This document shows, piece by piece, positions 23,640 to 35,400 of a stretch of DNA of 64,000 nucleotides. Both the position numbers and the translations under genes were made by a program. Source of the stretch: Rhizophagus irregularis (taxonomy: Eukaryota; Glomeromycota; Glomeromycetes; Glomerales; Glomeraceae); NCBI RefSeq assembly GCF_026210795.1, contig NC_089444.1:3462501-3526500 (forward strand). The letters run 5' to 3'. The notes beneath the pieces were generated by a model. It worked only from the letters and a program-made list of their open reading frames with translations, did not search any database and was not told the DNA's origin. The stretch's first letter is position 1; the number at the start of each line of letters is the position of its first letter.

Positions 23640-25230
23640 TATTTCAAGCCTGAAAGAATAAAAAGAAATTAATAATATAACTCAAATTATTATAGTTTGA
23701 AATTGAAACTTACCATGTCCGTTCCAGGATGTCCTGATGCATCCAAAAGAGTCGGTTTACATTTTACAATATATATTGTTGTGTCAATCGCGAATGTTCT
23801 TTCTAGATCCCGATTCATTTGATTTGGAGTTGTTTGGAGCTTCTAAACGTACAGCACTATTCACCATTAATGTTAACAATAATTTAAAGAACCGAGCATC
23901 GTATAGTTAATAATACTTACAAATGCTTCATAATATCTTGTGCAATATCATGCCCTTCATGAAAAAAAGGGTCAAATCGTCCCACAATAAATGACTTTCG
24001 CACTAGAGTGGGGATTTGGACATGATCACATACATCATCTGTAAACTGGTCACAAAAATCATTAAACTTGGATGTTGGAATCCAGTTTTGTTTTCTTCTA
24101 ATCGATATGCCATAATCGTTATTCTTAATCCAATGTCGATTGTAGTTTTTTCACACCAGCATCCGTTAAATCAATTATTTCATTATGGAAGTTTGAGTTC
24201 ATGAACGTTTTGCCCAATTTAAGGTCTTTGGATTTGCATCTATGGAGTATTTCAAGTAAAGTATTTCAAAGTAAAACTTCATTGAGTTCAAAGAATTTAT
24301 CTGGAAGATTGGATATCAGTGAGTATAAATATATATATAGTATGTATACATACAGAATATGAAGCAAAAGCTATAATACCTCCAGCAATTCATCTGACAA
24401 ATCCGATATGTGATTATTATCCGAATCTTGGGCCTGTTCACATTACATTGTGGAGAGAGCAATTATTAATTTTGGAACCTCATCATTGTCCTAAAGGTTA
24501 AAAACAAAGAATTATGACTTTTTTAAAACCACATCAAAGAGATTAGACACAAACTAGTAACAAGATAAATTACGTCAACAATAACATTAAAAAAACGCAC
24601 CATTTACTAACCCTTAAGGTCATTTTACAAAGATTGTTTAGAAGCAGCTGCCACCATCGATGTCACTAAGAATAGCCTTGCGAACCTTTGACATACACTG
24701 ATTCTGCCCATCAACGTAAGTGGAAACAGTAGCCTCTCTTGCATATTGTAGAATAGAAGCAACAGAAATGAGTGTTAATTGGAAGGATTAACAATTGGAA
24801 AATTTCTAAAACTTACTCTGATTTGTCAACAATTACAAAATCCTTCACGGTTTTAACGAGTTTCTTGAAAGAAAAAAGTTAATATAATAATCACTATAAT
24901 GTTAGGTAGCAACAAGCAGATATCTCAAGAATCTTAACGGTTAACCAAGGAGTTATCATTGAGAGACCAAGGCTAGCTGCCAAAAAAATACCGGCCAAAA
25001 GCCATCACCATTCGACCAAGAATAATATGGCTAGGTGAACTAACATGTATCTTTATCCATAAAACCCCAAAACATTTTATTTACGTACATTCCAGCCAGA
25101 ATTCAAAAGTTGTTCTGCCAGTTGAGCTTCATTGTCTTCCATTTTTGCGCGTTGCTGAAGATCCTTCTTAATGTAGTCGAGAATGCGGGGAACGTATCAT
25201 TTTGTGGCTGCGTATGACAAAATTTTCTAT
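23640..25230 (-). pseudogene. Decayed multi-exon gene, family not recognised
   Basis: Several minus-strand segments look like exons with plausible GT-AG edges. Near 25093-25195: KKDLQQRAKMEDNEAQLAEQ then LLNSGWNV, with a GTACGT donor. Near 24820-24870: KLVKTVKDFVIVDKSE. Near 24640-24750: REATVSTYVDGQNQCMSKVR then KAILSDIDGGSCF and a stop. Near 24360-24490: DNDEVPKLIIALST. Near 23930-24060: TLVRKSFIVGRFDPFFHEGH. Near 23730-23820: IVKCKPTLLDASGHPGTDM. Frames change inside several of these, so the gene appears broken. It may be one gene or two. Confidence 0.4.
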
Positions 25231-25287
25231 GCTAATGTGCTGATTTCTGAAGTATTAACTCAAGATACACATCTATCCTAATTATCT

Positions 25288-26745
25288 ATTTTTACCCGGT
25301 CAATGATGATTTCTGCTGATTAAAACACTTGATACGCCCAAATAATTTCTTGATAGGTCCAATTAGGCCATCGTGGGATAATGATGGGTAGTTTATAGAT
25401 AGAGGTGTAGGTGTAGGCAAACACAAAAAAAAAACTTTGACCTTCCCATCATCATTATCATTCCCATCTCCAATACCACTTTGAACTTTTGTTATTATCC
25501 AGTTGACTAAAATTGGAATATCAAATAAAAGAGTTAGTAATAATCGCATTGATTTTATCAAGTAGTAGGATTCAGGTCACATTTTTCGAATTTGTTTTAC
25601 AAACATACCAGTTAAGACAATGCAGTACATTACACCTGATTGCATTGCATAGATGTACGTGCTTGGACAGTACTCTGGGCAACAACTTGGTTAATATCTT
25701 CTCATTACAGAAATAATTGTTTCTCCTATTTTGATCACCCAATTGATGGGGTCCCTTTCCATGACTTCCGGAAACTTCATACCGGGATAACTTTTACAGT
25801 GCCATCGAAGATGGATGCCACGCCATATATAATAGCAGAAATAAATTCACAGCCGGTGGCTTCATTTGCACTAGTGATGGGTAGGGACGCCTTATGTATT
25901 AAAAAATCCTCAATCGCACTGTTCCTGATCTCTTCTGGAGTTGCTGAACTTCCAATCTCAATACATGTTAATTGATCATAGCTATCAGCCTTCAAACTGA
26001 AAAGAATTTTCATCTTGGGAAATCATACGAAGAGAAAGGTTGTTGCGCTAAAAATTAACGGATCAGACATTTGATGGAATTAACACGTGAAATATCATTT
26101 GGTAGTAGTCCAGATAATGCTCAATAAATCATTGGCAGCAAAAAATTGAATATCCTTTCGCTCTGTCACAATCTCCACCATATCACTTTCTACAATTGCA
26201 TTCTGGGAATTTGAACTTGTCAAAAATCATTTTATTAAAGTTTGAAGCTATTTATTATGCGAGATAGAAATAGTAAAGCCGCCTATTACACGACCTATTA
26301 CGATATGTTCTTTTCTCAACAGTACGATGATATGCATGTTTTCGTCAGCTGGTTGAAAGTGTTTGCTAATTTTCGAAAGGGGAAGCAGCTCCATACTACT
26401 AAGAATATTAACATAAATTTTTGTATTGACGGAGATTAATTTTTCGTTTTCTTCTTAAAGGACCTTCCATAACTTGAGTTCATCGGCAGCAAAATTATCA
26501 AAATGAGGCTTTTTCTTCTCCTTGATAGACTCATTGATCTGTTAACCTTCTTGTTATTATCAATCAGTGACAATTACAACACCAAGATTTCGTTGATATA
26601 ACATAAATTGTGCCGCAGCTTTATCATTAAATATTATATCTGTTATCAACTTCAAATCGTTTTCATAAGAGTTTTCACCTGCGACCAAACAATTGAGAGT
26701 GACAGGTGACATAATGCTTTTAAAGCGATAGTTGATAGTTGACAA
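25288..26745 (-). pseudogene. Broken Crinkler (CRN) gene, header plus C-terminal nuclease-like part
   Basis: The minus strand starts MSPVTLNCLVAGENSYEN (ATG near 26712), the usual start of the ubiquitin-like CRN header. After a stop and frame changes comes IKEKKKPHFDNFAADELKLW (about 26457-26530), whose LKLWKV matches the position of the LFLAK-type motif. Further on are IVTERKDIQFFAAND, SYDQLTCIEIG, KFPEVMERDPINWVIKIGET, EDINQVVAQSTVQARTS, and DGKVKVFFLCLPTPTPLSIN then LFGRIK. This order resembles the header and restriction-enzyme-like tail of CRN proteins in this group of fungi (from memory, not searched). At least four frame breaks are needed, so it is a pseudogene. Confidence 0.6.
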
Positions 26746-27129
26746 CGCTTTTATAGTAATATTAGGCTCGGATAAAAAAAATAATGTTACGTTCTGGAAT
26801 CCGGAGTGAGTGAGATAAAAATTTATTTCTGGCGTTAATATATATTTTTATGTCGTACATGCATGAGCGACATTGCATCATCGCACGTGACTTTAACGAG
26901 GAATACATACTTTATTATTTATGAAACAAAAATGTTTCCGGAGAAACAACTGATACAAAATAATAGTAATGCGAAATACATTGCTATTACATGGATGCAT
27001 GTGAATAAATAATTTCTAATTATCTGTAGCCCAAAATATCATATGAAATTTCGTTAGGAACTGGTGAGTGAATTGATATAAAAAAAATTTGTGCAGAAAA
27101 ATTATTGTAAATAAATCAATATATCATCT
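26746..27129. other. Spacer between divergent relics
   Basis: No gene is supported. It contains short CpG- and palindrome-bearing phrases (gtcgtacatgcatgagcgac at about 26851-26870). Confidence 0.3.
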
Positions 27130-27700
27130 ATGGCAAGTAACAGATTTAGGTTTACTTTTGAATTTGAAATTCCTAAAGGTGTTATTGAATCATTTCATAC
27201 ACAATTTGAAAAAGTACAATATATTCTAAGAGCGACAATTAATCGTAAACTAAGAAGGAAGAAAAATTCAATTGAAGTTTTGGTTCCATTATCGAAGTGA
27301 ACTATTCCAGCTTATCACATCGTAAGGTACGTATTAATTTGTCTAGCACGTGAAATTTTATCTTGATACATTACCCTATATTTTGGCAAGCATTTTTACT
27401 TCAAACCTTTTTCGATGCGAATAGTGAAGCTTTGATGAAGTCAATATTAGCGTCTCAGAAACCTGATCTACTACGTGTACGTAAAATTAGTACATGTTAA
27501 AACATTGTTCAAGATTTCATAGACGGATGACCTGAAGAACGTAAAAGAACATATTATAACTGGTAATAATGTTTTGATTACCCGTAGGTACTTACAGCAA
27601 TATTTGAAGCAAATACTATGATAAGGATTCCTTCAAATGGACAGTACCTCCTACCGGTAAAACAAAGTATATGTCAATCAGAAATTGGATTCACTTTTGA
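27130..27700 (+). pseudogene. Arrestin-like fragment
   Basis: A 56-codon frame (27130-27300) reads FRFTFEFEIPKGVIESFHTQ then FEKVQYILRATINRK, matching the core strand pattern of arrestin N-terminal domains (F-E-F-x-I-P-G ... ES ... V-x-Y-x-L-x-A). The stop TGA sits where TGG is expected, and the frame continues as TIPAYHIV. Later pieces (RKRTYYNW, FKWTVPPTGKTKYMSIRNWI at about 27630-27700) look like further parts out of frame. Probably a truncated copy. Confidence 0.42.
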
Positions 27701-29387
27701 ATTATAGAAAGATGATAAATCGTTAAATCTGCGAGATTCTATGGATTTTTTCTGACTCCGAATTTAAATAATAATTAGAATATCCTTTTTAATATTTTAA
27801 TAACGAATGAAAGAAACTAATAGAAATACGAAAAAATACAGTGTATATTAGCGGTGACCTTTTCATTTTTTGCCCTCCCGGTTTTTCCCGAGTTTTCCTC
27901 TAATTTTTAAATGATATTATATATAATTCCGCATATTTATCTCAAATATCTTATCCTAACATTATTAATTATTTTAATCAAAATCTCCAAGGAAAAAAAA
28001 TTAATTGGGGTATTTATTGTAACATTCTACAATTCTTATTACAATTCGATTTTTTTTTATTAGTGTATTTCAAAAATTCATCACATATTTTTTTTTCTTT
28101 TCCTTTTTTTTTCTTCAATAAAAAAATATATATCGTTTTTATTAAAAATAAATTGTAAAAATAAAAAAAAATGTCATATTTTTTCACTCGCGTAATCTCG
28201 TTTATTAAGACGTATGATTTATTTTTTCTTGATTATTCTTGTGTTTGTTCGTAATACATTGTGATCCGTTCCAAATCCCTTACGATATGATCGATATGAT
28301 TACAATAATAATGGGCAAAAAAATAAGAAAATTTAACGCCCAAATTTGCCAAACATTTGGTTGACATATCAAATTTAATTAAGGAATATTATAAAAAAAA
28401 AATTTAATTCTTCCACATTTGGAAAATAATATGTGTAATATAAAAAAAAAATTTTTTTCGGACATTAACGAGATAATATTAAATATTATCTCTTACAATG
28501 AACTTTTTATAAATTCGTTTCTGTTGTCAGACAATAAATAAAATTAAAATGTCGTGTGACTCTTAATACCGAGAATTATTTTTGAACCAAGTTTATTAAG
28601 TACTACAAATATGTTACAGAATTCACATTAAAGTAATGTACTTAATTGAACACAAATTTTTTTAGCGGAATACGAATAACACTTGTTACACAGACGTTGC
28701 ATATGGCTCTCATTCAAACATTCCGAATTTGTTATTAATAATGATGGATTTGTTATTAATAATGATGTACAAATTTATGACGTAAATAAGTTTACGTGAC
28801 AATTTAAAAAGGAGAATACTTTCGTGTTGATAATTAATTTGGGTTTCAATATTTGTTTAATATATTTTAAGAACAAGAAACATATAAACTGCTTATTATT
28901 AATAAGAAAAAACTGAATGTTTAGAAAAAGAAAATATTTAACATACACATGATATACTAAATACGTCAATTTTCCCTATTAATTTAATATTACATGACAG
29001 ATTAAATAACATTACTTTAAGTCCCTAAATAAAAAATAGCTTTAATATCAATAAAAGATGAGCTAGTACATAATATACTAAGTTATAATAACTGCCATAA
29101 AGTAGCCCGTTCCACAAAAAATTATACACGTTATTAGTCTTTTCTCGATATCACGTGCAATTATCATTGGTGTTATTTCTGAAAATACTTTGATATATAT
29201 GGTCAACAGCGTTATTGTAATTTGAGCCAGTGTGATACATGCGAGATAAAAAGAATTTGTCCAAACGTTGATGTAATACTTATTATATACATACGTATAT
29301 ATTGTGTTATGCGTGAAACCTGGGATCTTAAGTATAAAATTAATTGGTTACGGTACATTACATTGTTGTGCATGAATTATCAATTAC
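27701..29387. other. Upstream region of array locus 2, duplicated at locus 3
   Basis: No gene is supported. Segments at 28130-28150 (cgtttttattaaaa) and 28515-28550 (ataaattcgtttctgttgtc, agacaataaataaaatt) recur in the same order upstream of locus 3 (48660-48680, 49253-49290). The 5' flanks are therefore paralogous for about 1 kb. Confidence 0.5.
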
Positions 29388-29417
29388 GTAACTATATAGT
29401 TACTACTGTATAAATAA
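29388..29417 (+). promoter_or_regulatory. Perfect 16-bp palindrome and TATA box of array locus 2
   Basis: gtaactatatagttac (29388-29403) is a perfect palindrome, followed by TATAAATAA at 29409-29417, 44 bp before the ATG. The arrangement matches locus 1, and the preceding word cattgtt.tgcatgaatt is also shared. Probably a core promoter with an adjoining factor site. Confidence 0.62.
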
Positions 29418-29452
29418 ATTTTTATTCGAAAATTTTTTTTGCGCTTGAAATA

Positions 29453-32400
29453 ATGTCTTCCCAAATTAAATCAAATTATTTAAAAAATAAAATTATAGAT
29501 TGGACCAGCGGAAACGAGAAAATCGATTATTTCATTCAAGAAATACAATTAAAAATCGAACTCTATGATGACATAGTATTTGAATGGATACCATACGATC
29601 ATTTTAATGAAATTAAAGAGACAGGCAAAAATTGTTCTATAACAGTATATTCAGCAATATGGAAGGATGGTCCATTATATTATAATTATCGTAATGATGA
29701 ATATACAAGAGATTCAAATATGGAAGTCGCTTTAAAAATTTTACATGATTCACAAAATTCCATAGAATTTGTAATAAATGAGGTATAAAATTTTAATAAA
29801 TATTTTTAATTTGCAAAATATTTTTCATTTATGTATTTTATACAAATAATCGCTGTTTTCAAAATGGTGTGGCAGTTTATTTGAGATTGTATATTCGAAT
29901 ATCAATATTCGTCCGGGTTTCATTGTTTTATATTAAATATAACTGCATTCACCATTTTGAGCGATAAATGTTATATATTACAGGCCATATATAGTATTCT
30001 AAGTACCTTACAAAATTTAAAGGCTTTTGCTTATAACTTCTTTTTAACTTATTATATTTATCTCCTTTATTTATGTTTAGGCTAAAAAATATTCAACAAA
30101 TAATGAGGCATTTCTCGTATTGCATGGAATATCTCAAAATCCAGATACAAATGATTATATTTTAGTACAAAATAATTCTATAAACATCACAAATTGGATC
30201 AGCAGTGGAAATGAAAAAATCGATGATTTCATTCAAAAAGTACAATTAAAAGTTATTGATTATAATAATACAATATTAGAATGGATACCATACAATCAAT
30301 TTAATAAAATAAAACTAATAGGCAAAAATAATTTTATGACAATATATTCAGCAATATGGAAAAATGGTCCATTACACTGTAATGATTGGAATGATGAATA
30401 TACACGAGATTCAAATAAGGAAGTCACTTTAAAATTTTTACATAACTTATTACAAGATCCCATTGAATCCGTAGTAATAAATGAGGTATAAAATTTTTAT
30501 AGATTATTTTAATATTTTTATTAACATAGTATATTCATCATCTCTTTTGTTTATATTTAGGCTAAAAAATACCCAACAAAAAATAAGGCATTCCTCATAT
30601 TGTACGGAATATCTCAAAATCCAGATACAAATGATTATATTTTAGTACAGAATAATTCTATCAACCTCTCAAATTGGATCAGCGGAAATGAAAAAATTGA
30701 TTATTTAATTCAAGAAATGCAATTAAAAATTAGTGACTATGATGATACAGTATTAGAATGGATACCATACGATCAGCTTAATAGAATTGAAGAAACAGGA
30801 GAAAATAGTTTTATGACAGTATATTCAGCAATATGGAGAAATGGCCCATTACACAAAAAAGATGAGTTGAGTAAAAATTATACAAGAGATTCAAATAAAG
30901 AAGTTGCTTTAAAATGTTGGCATAACTTACAAGATCCTATTGATTTTGTAGTAAATGAGGTATAAAAGTCTACAAATATTTTATAATTCTCAAATAATAT
31001 ATTTATCTCTTTTTTTTGTTTATGATTAGGTTAAAAAATATTCAATAAAAAAAGAAGCATTTCTCAAATTATATGGAATATCTCTAAATCCAGATACAAA
31101 TAATTATATTTTAATACAAAATAATCCTATAGCTCTCACAAATTGGATTAGCAAAAACGAAAAGATTGATTATTTTATTCAAGAAATGCATTTGAATATT
31201 AGAGATTATAATAATGCAATATTTGAATGGATACCATACAATCAGTTTAATAAAATTGAAGAAACAGGCAAAATTGGGTTTATGACAGTATATTCAGCAA
31301 TATGGAAGGATGGTCCATTATATAATAGGAAGAATCAGTGGAACGAATATTATTATACAAGAGATTCAAATAAAGAAGTTGCTTTAAAATTTTTACACAA
31401 TTCACAAAATTCCATAGAATTTGTAATAAACGAGGTATAACATTTTTACAGGCATTATTAATACTTTTTTTTACAGTATATTCATCCTTTTTGTTTATGT
31501 TTAGGCTAAAAAATATTCAACAAACAATAAAGCATTTCTCACATTGTACGGAATATCTCAAAATCCAAATACAAATAATTATATTTTAGTACAAGATAAT
31601 TCTATAAACTTCACAAATTGGATCAGTGGGAATGAAAAAATTGATTATTTCATTCAAGAAATGCAATCAAAAGTTAGTGACTATAATAATTCATTATTAG
31701 AATGGATACCATACAATCAGCTTAATGAAATTGAAGAAACAGGCAAAAATAGATCTATGACAATATATTCAGCAATATGGAAGGATGGTCCATTATATTG
31801 GAAAAATAAATGGAGCATAGAATGTTCAAGAGATTCGAATAAAGAAGTCGCTTTAAAATGTTTGCGTAATTCACAAGATTCCATAGATTTTGTAATAAAT
31901 GAGGTATAAAAATTAAATCATTTTTTTTAAAAAAAGAAAAATAAAATATATTTACTCCTCTATTATAATTTTGTAGGTAAAAAATTATTCAATGAAAAAA
32001 TTTGACTATGAGGTCCTTAAAGTATATGGGATATCTCAAAATCCTGATACAAATGATTACATTTTGGTTTTTAACTGGACTAGCGGAAATAAAAAAGTTG
32101 ATGATTTCATTCAAGAAATGCAATTAAAAGTTAGAGCCAATAATGATACAATATTAGAATGGATACCATACAATCAGTTTGATAAAATTGAAGAAACAGG
32201 CAAAAATAGCTTTATGACAGTATATTCAGCCATATGGAAAAAGGGTCCATTATGTTACAATGACTCGGATACAAGAGAATCAAATAAAGAAGTCGCTATA
32301 AAATGTTTGCATAACTTACAAGATCCTATTGAATTTGTAATACTAAATGAGGTATGCTAAAATATAGTATTTTTGTTTAAATAAAATAGTATAATTATTT

Positions 32401-35400
32401 ATTTTTATTATACTTTAGGCTAAAAAATATTCAACAAAAAGTGAGGCATTTTTCATATTGTATGGAATATCTCAAAATCCAAATACAAATGATTATATTT
32501 TGATACAAAATAATTCTATAAACCTCACAAATTGGATCAGTGGAAATGAAAAAATTGATAATTTCATTCAAAGAATGCAATTAAGAATTAATGATTATGA
32601 TGATACAGTATTAGAATGGATACCATATAATCAGTTTGATAAAATTGAAGAAACAGGCAAAAATAACTTTATGACAATATATTCAGCAGTATGGAAGGAT
32701 GGTCCATTACATAAAATGGATTGGTGGAGTAAACATTATACAAGAGATTCAAATAAGGAGGTTGCTTTAAAATGTTTGCATGGTTTACAAGATCCTATTG
32801 AATTTATAATAAATGAGGTATAAAATTTTGCAAATATCTTAAAATTTCTCTATATTATTGTATATTTATTATCTCTTGTTTTTTGTTTATATATTTAGGC
32901 AAAAAAATATTCAACGGAAAATAAATCATTTTTCATACTGTATGGGATATCTCAAAATCCAATTACAAATGATTATATTTTAATACAAAATAAATCTATA
33001 AGCCTTGCAAATTGGATCAGCGGAAATGAAAAAATTGATTATTTAATTCAAGAAATGCAATTGGAGATTAAAGATCATAATGATACAATATTTGAATGGA
33101 TACCATACAATCAGTTTAATTTAATCAACGAAATGGCCAAAAATAGGTTTGCAACAATTTTTTCAGCAATTTGGAAGGATGGTCCATTATATAGGGAGAA
33201 TATATGGAGCAAAGATTATGCAAGACATTCAAATAAAGAAGTTGCTTTAAAATGTTTGCATAACTTACAAGATCCTATTGAATGTGTACTAAATGAGGTA
33301 TAAAAATTTCTCCAAAAATTTAAAATTTCCCTTTAGTATAGTATATTTATTATCTCTATTACTTTTTTTAGGCTAGAAAATATTCAGCAAAAAATAATTC
33401 ATTTCTTATATTATATGGAATATCTCAGAATCCAGATACAAATGATTACATTTTGGTATTAAACTGGATAAGTGGAAATGAAAAAATTGATAATTTCATT
33501 CAAAAGATGCAATTGAAAGTTAGTGACTATGATGATATCGTATTAGAATGGATACCATGCCATCAATTTAATATAATTGAAGAAACAGGTAAAAATAGAT
33601 ATATGACAATATATTCAGCAATTTGGAGTAATGGTCCATTATATAAGGAGAATATGTGGAGTATTGATTATTCAAGAGATTTAAATAAAGAAGTTTCTTT
33701 GAAATGTTTGCATAATTTGCAAGATCCTATTGATTTTATAATAAATGAGGTATAAAATTAAATTGGTATAGTACTTTTCTTATATATAAAATATGCTTAT
33801 CTCTTTTATTATGCTTTATAGGTAAAAAAACATTCAATGAGAAAATTTGGAAAAGAGGTGCTTAAAATATATGGGATATCTCAAAACCCAGATACTAATG
33901 ATTATATTTTGATTCAAAAAAATTTTGTTTGGATAAGTGGAAATGAAATAATAGATAATTTTATTCAAAAAATGCAATTAAAAATTAAGGACCATAATGA
34001 TATGGTATTAGAATGGATACCATATGATCAATTTAATAAAATTGAAGAAACAGGTAAAAATAGTTTTATGACAGTATATTCAGCAATATGGAAAGATGGT
34101 CCATTACAATATCAGCATGATGATTATACAAGAGATTCAAATAAAGAAGTTGCCTTAAAATTCTTGCATAACTTACAAGATCCTATTGATTCTATAGTAA
34201 ATGAGGTATAAAATTTTTGCACATATTTTTAAAATTTTATTATCATAGTTTATTTACTATCCTTTTATTTAATGTTTAGGCTAAGAAATATTCAATGAAA
34301 AATAATGAGTTTCATGTATTGTATGGAATATCCCAAAATCCAAATACAAATGATTACATTTTGGTATTTAACTGGACAAGTGGAAATGAAAAAATTGATA
34401 ATTTTATTCAAGAAATGCAATTGAAAGTTAGCAACATTAATGACACAATGTTAGAATGGATATCATACAACCAATTTAATAAAGTTGAAAAAACAGGTAA
34501 AAATAGTTTTATGACAATATATTCAGCAATATGGAAGGACGGTCCATTATATCAGAAGAATAAATGGAGCATAGAATATTCAAGAGATGCAAATAAAGAA
34601 GTTACTTTAAAATGTTTGCATAACTTACAAAATCCAATTGAATTTGTAATAAATGAGGTATAAATTTTAAATCAATATAATATGCTTTTTTTTAAATGAA
34701 ATATTTATTTATTCCTTTATTATACTTTAGGTAAAAAAATATTTAACAAGAAAATTTGTTAAAAAGGTTCTTAAAATATATGGAGTATCTCAAAATCCAG
34801 ATACAAATGATTACATTTTGGTTTTCAATTGGACAAGCGGAAATGAAAAACTTGATGATGTCATTCAAGAAATGCAATTAAAAGTTAATGACTATAATAA
34901 TGATACAATGTTAGAATGGATACCATACAATCATTTAAATAAAATTGAAGAAACAGGTAAAAATAGTTTTATGACAATATATACAGCAATATGGAAGGTT
35001 AGTCCATCAGAAAATAGACGGAAAATAGATCATTCAGTTAAAAAAGTTACCTTAAAATGTTTGCATAGTAATTTGCAAGGTTCCATTGAATTTGTAATAA
35101 ATGAGGTATAAAATTTAAATCAGCATATTGTTTTTAATTAAATATAATATAAATATAATATAGTATTTATTTCTTTTATTATGTTTTAGATAAAAAAATA
35201 CTCAACAAGAAAATTTGGCAATGAGGTTCTTAAAGTGTATGGGATATCTCAAAACCCAGATACGAATGATTACATTTTGGTTTTTAACTGGACAAGTGGA
35301 AATGAAAAAATTGATAATTTTATTGAAGAAATGCAATTAAAAGTTAGTGGTTATAATGATGCAATATTAGAATGGATACCATATAATCAGTTTAGTAAAA

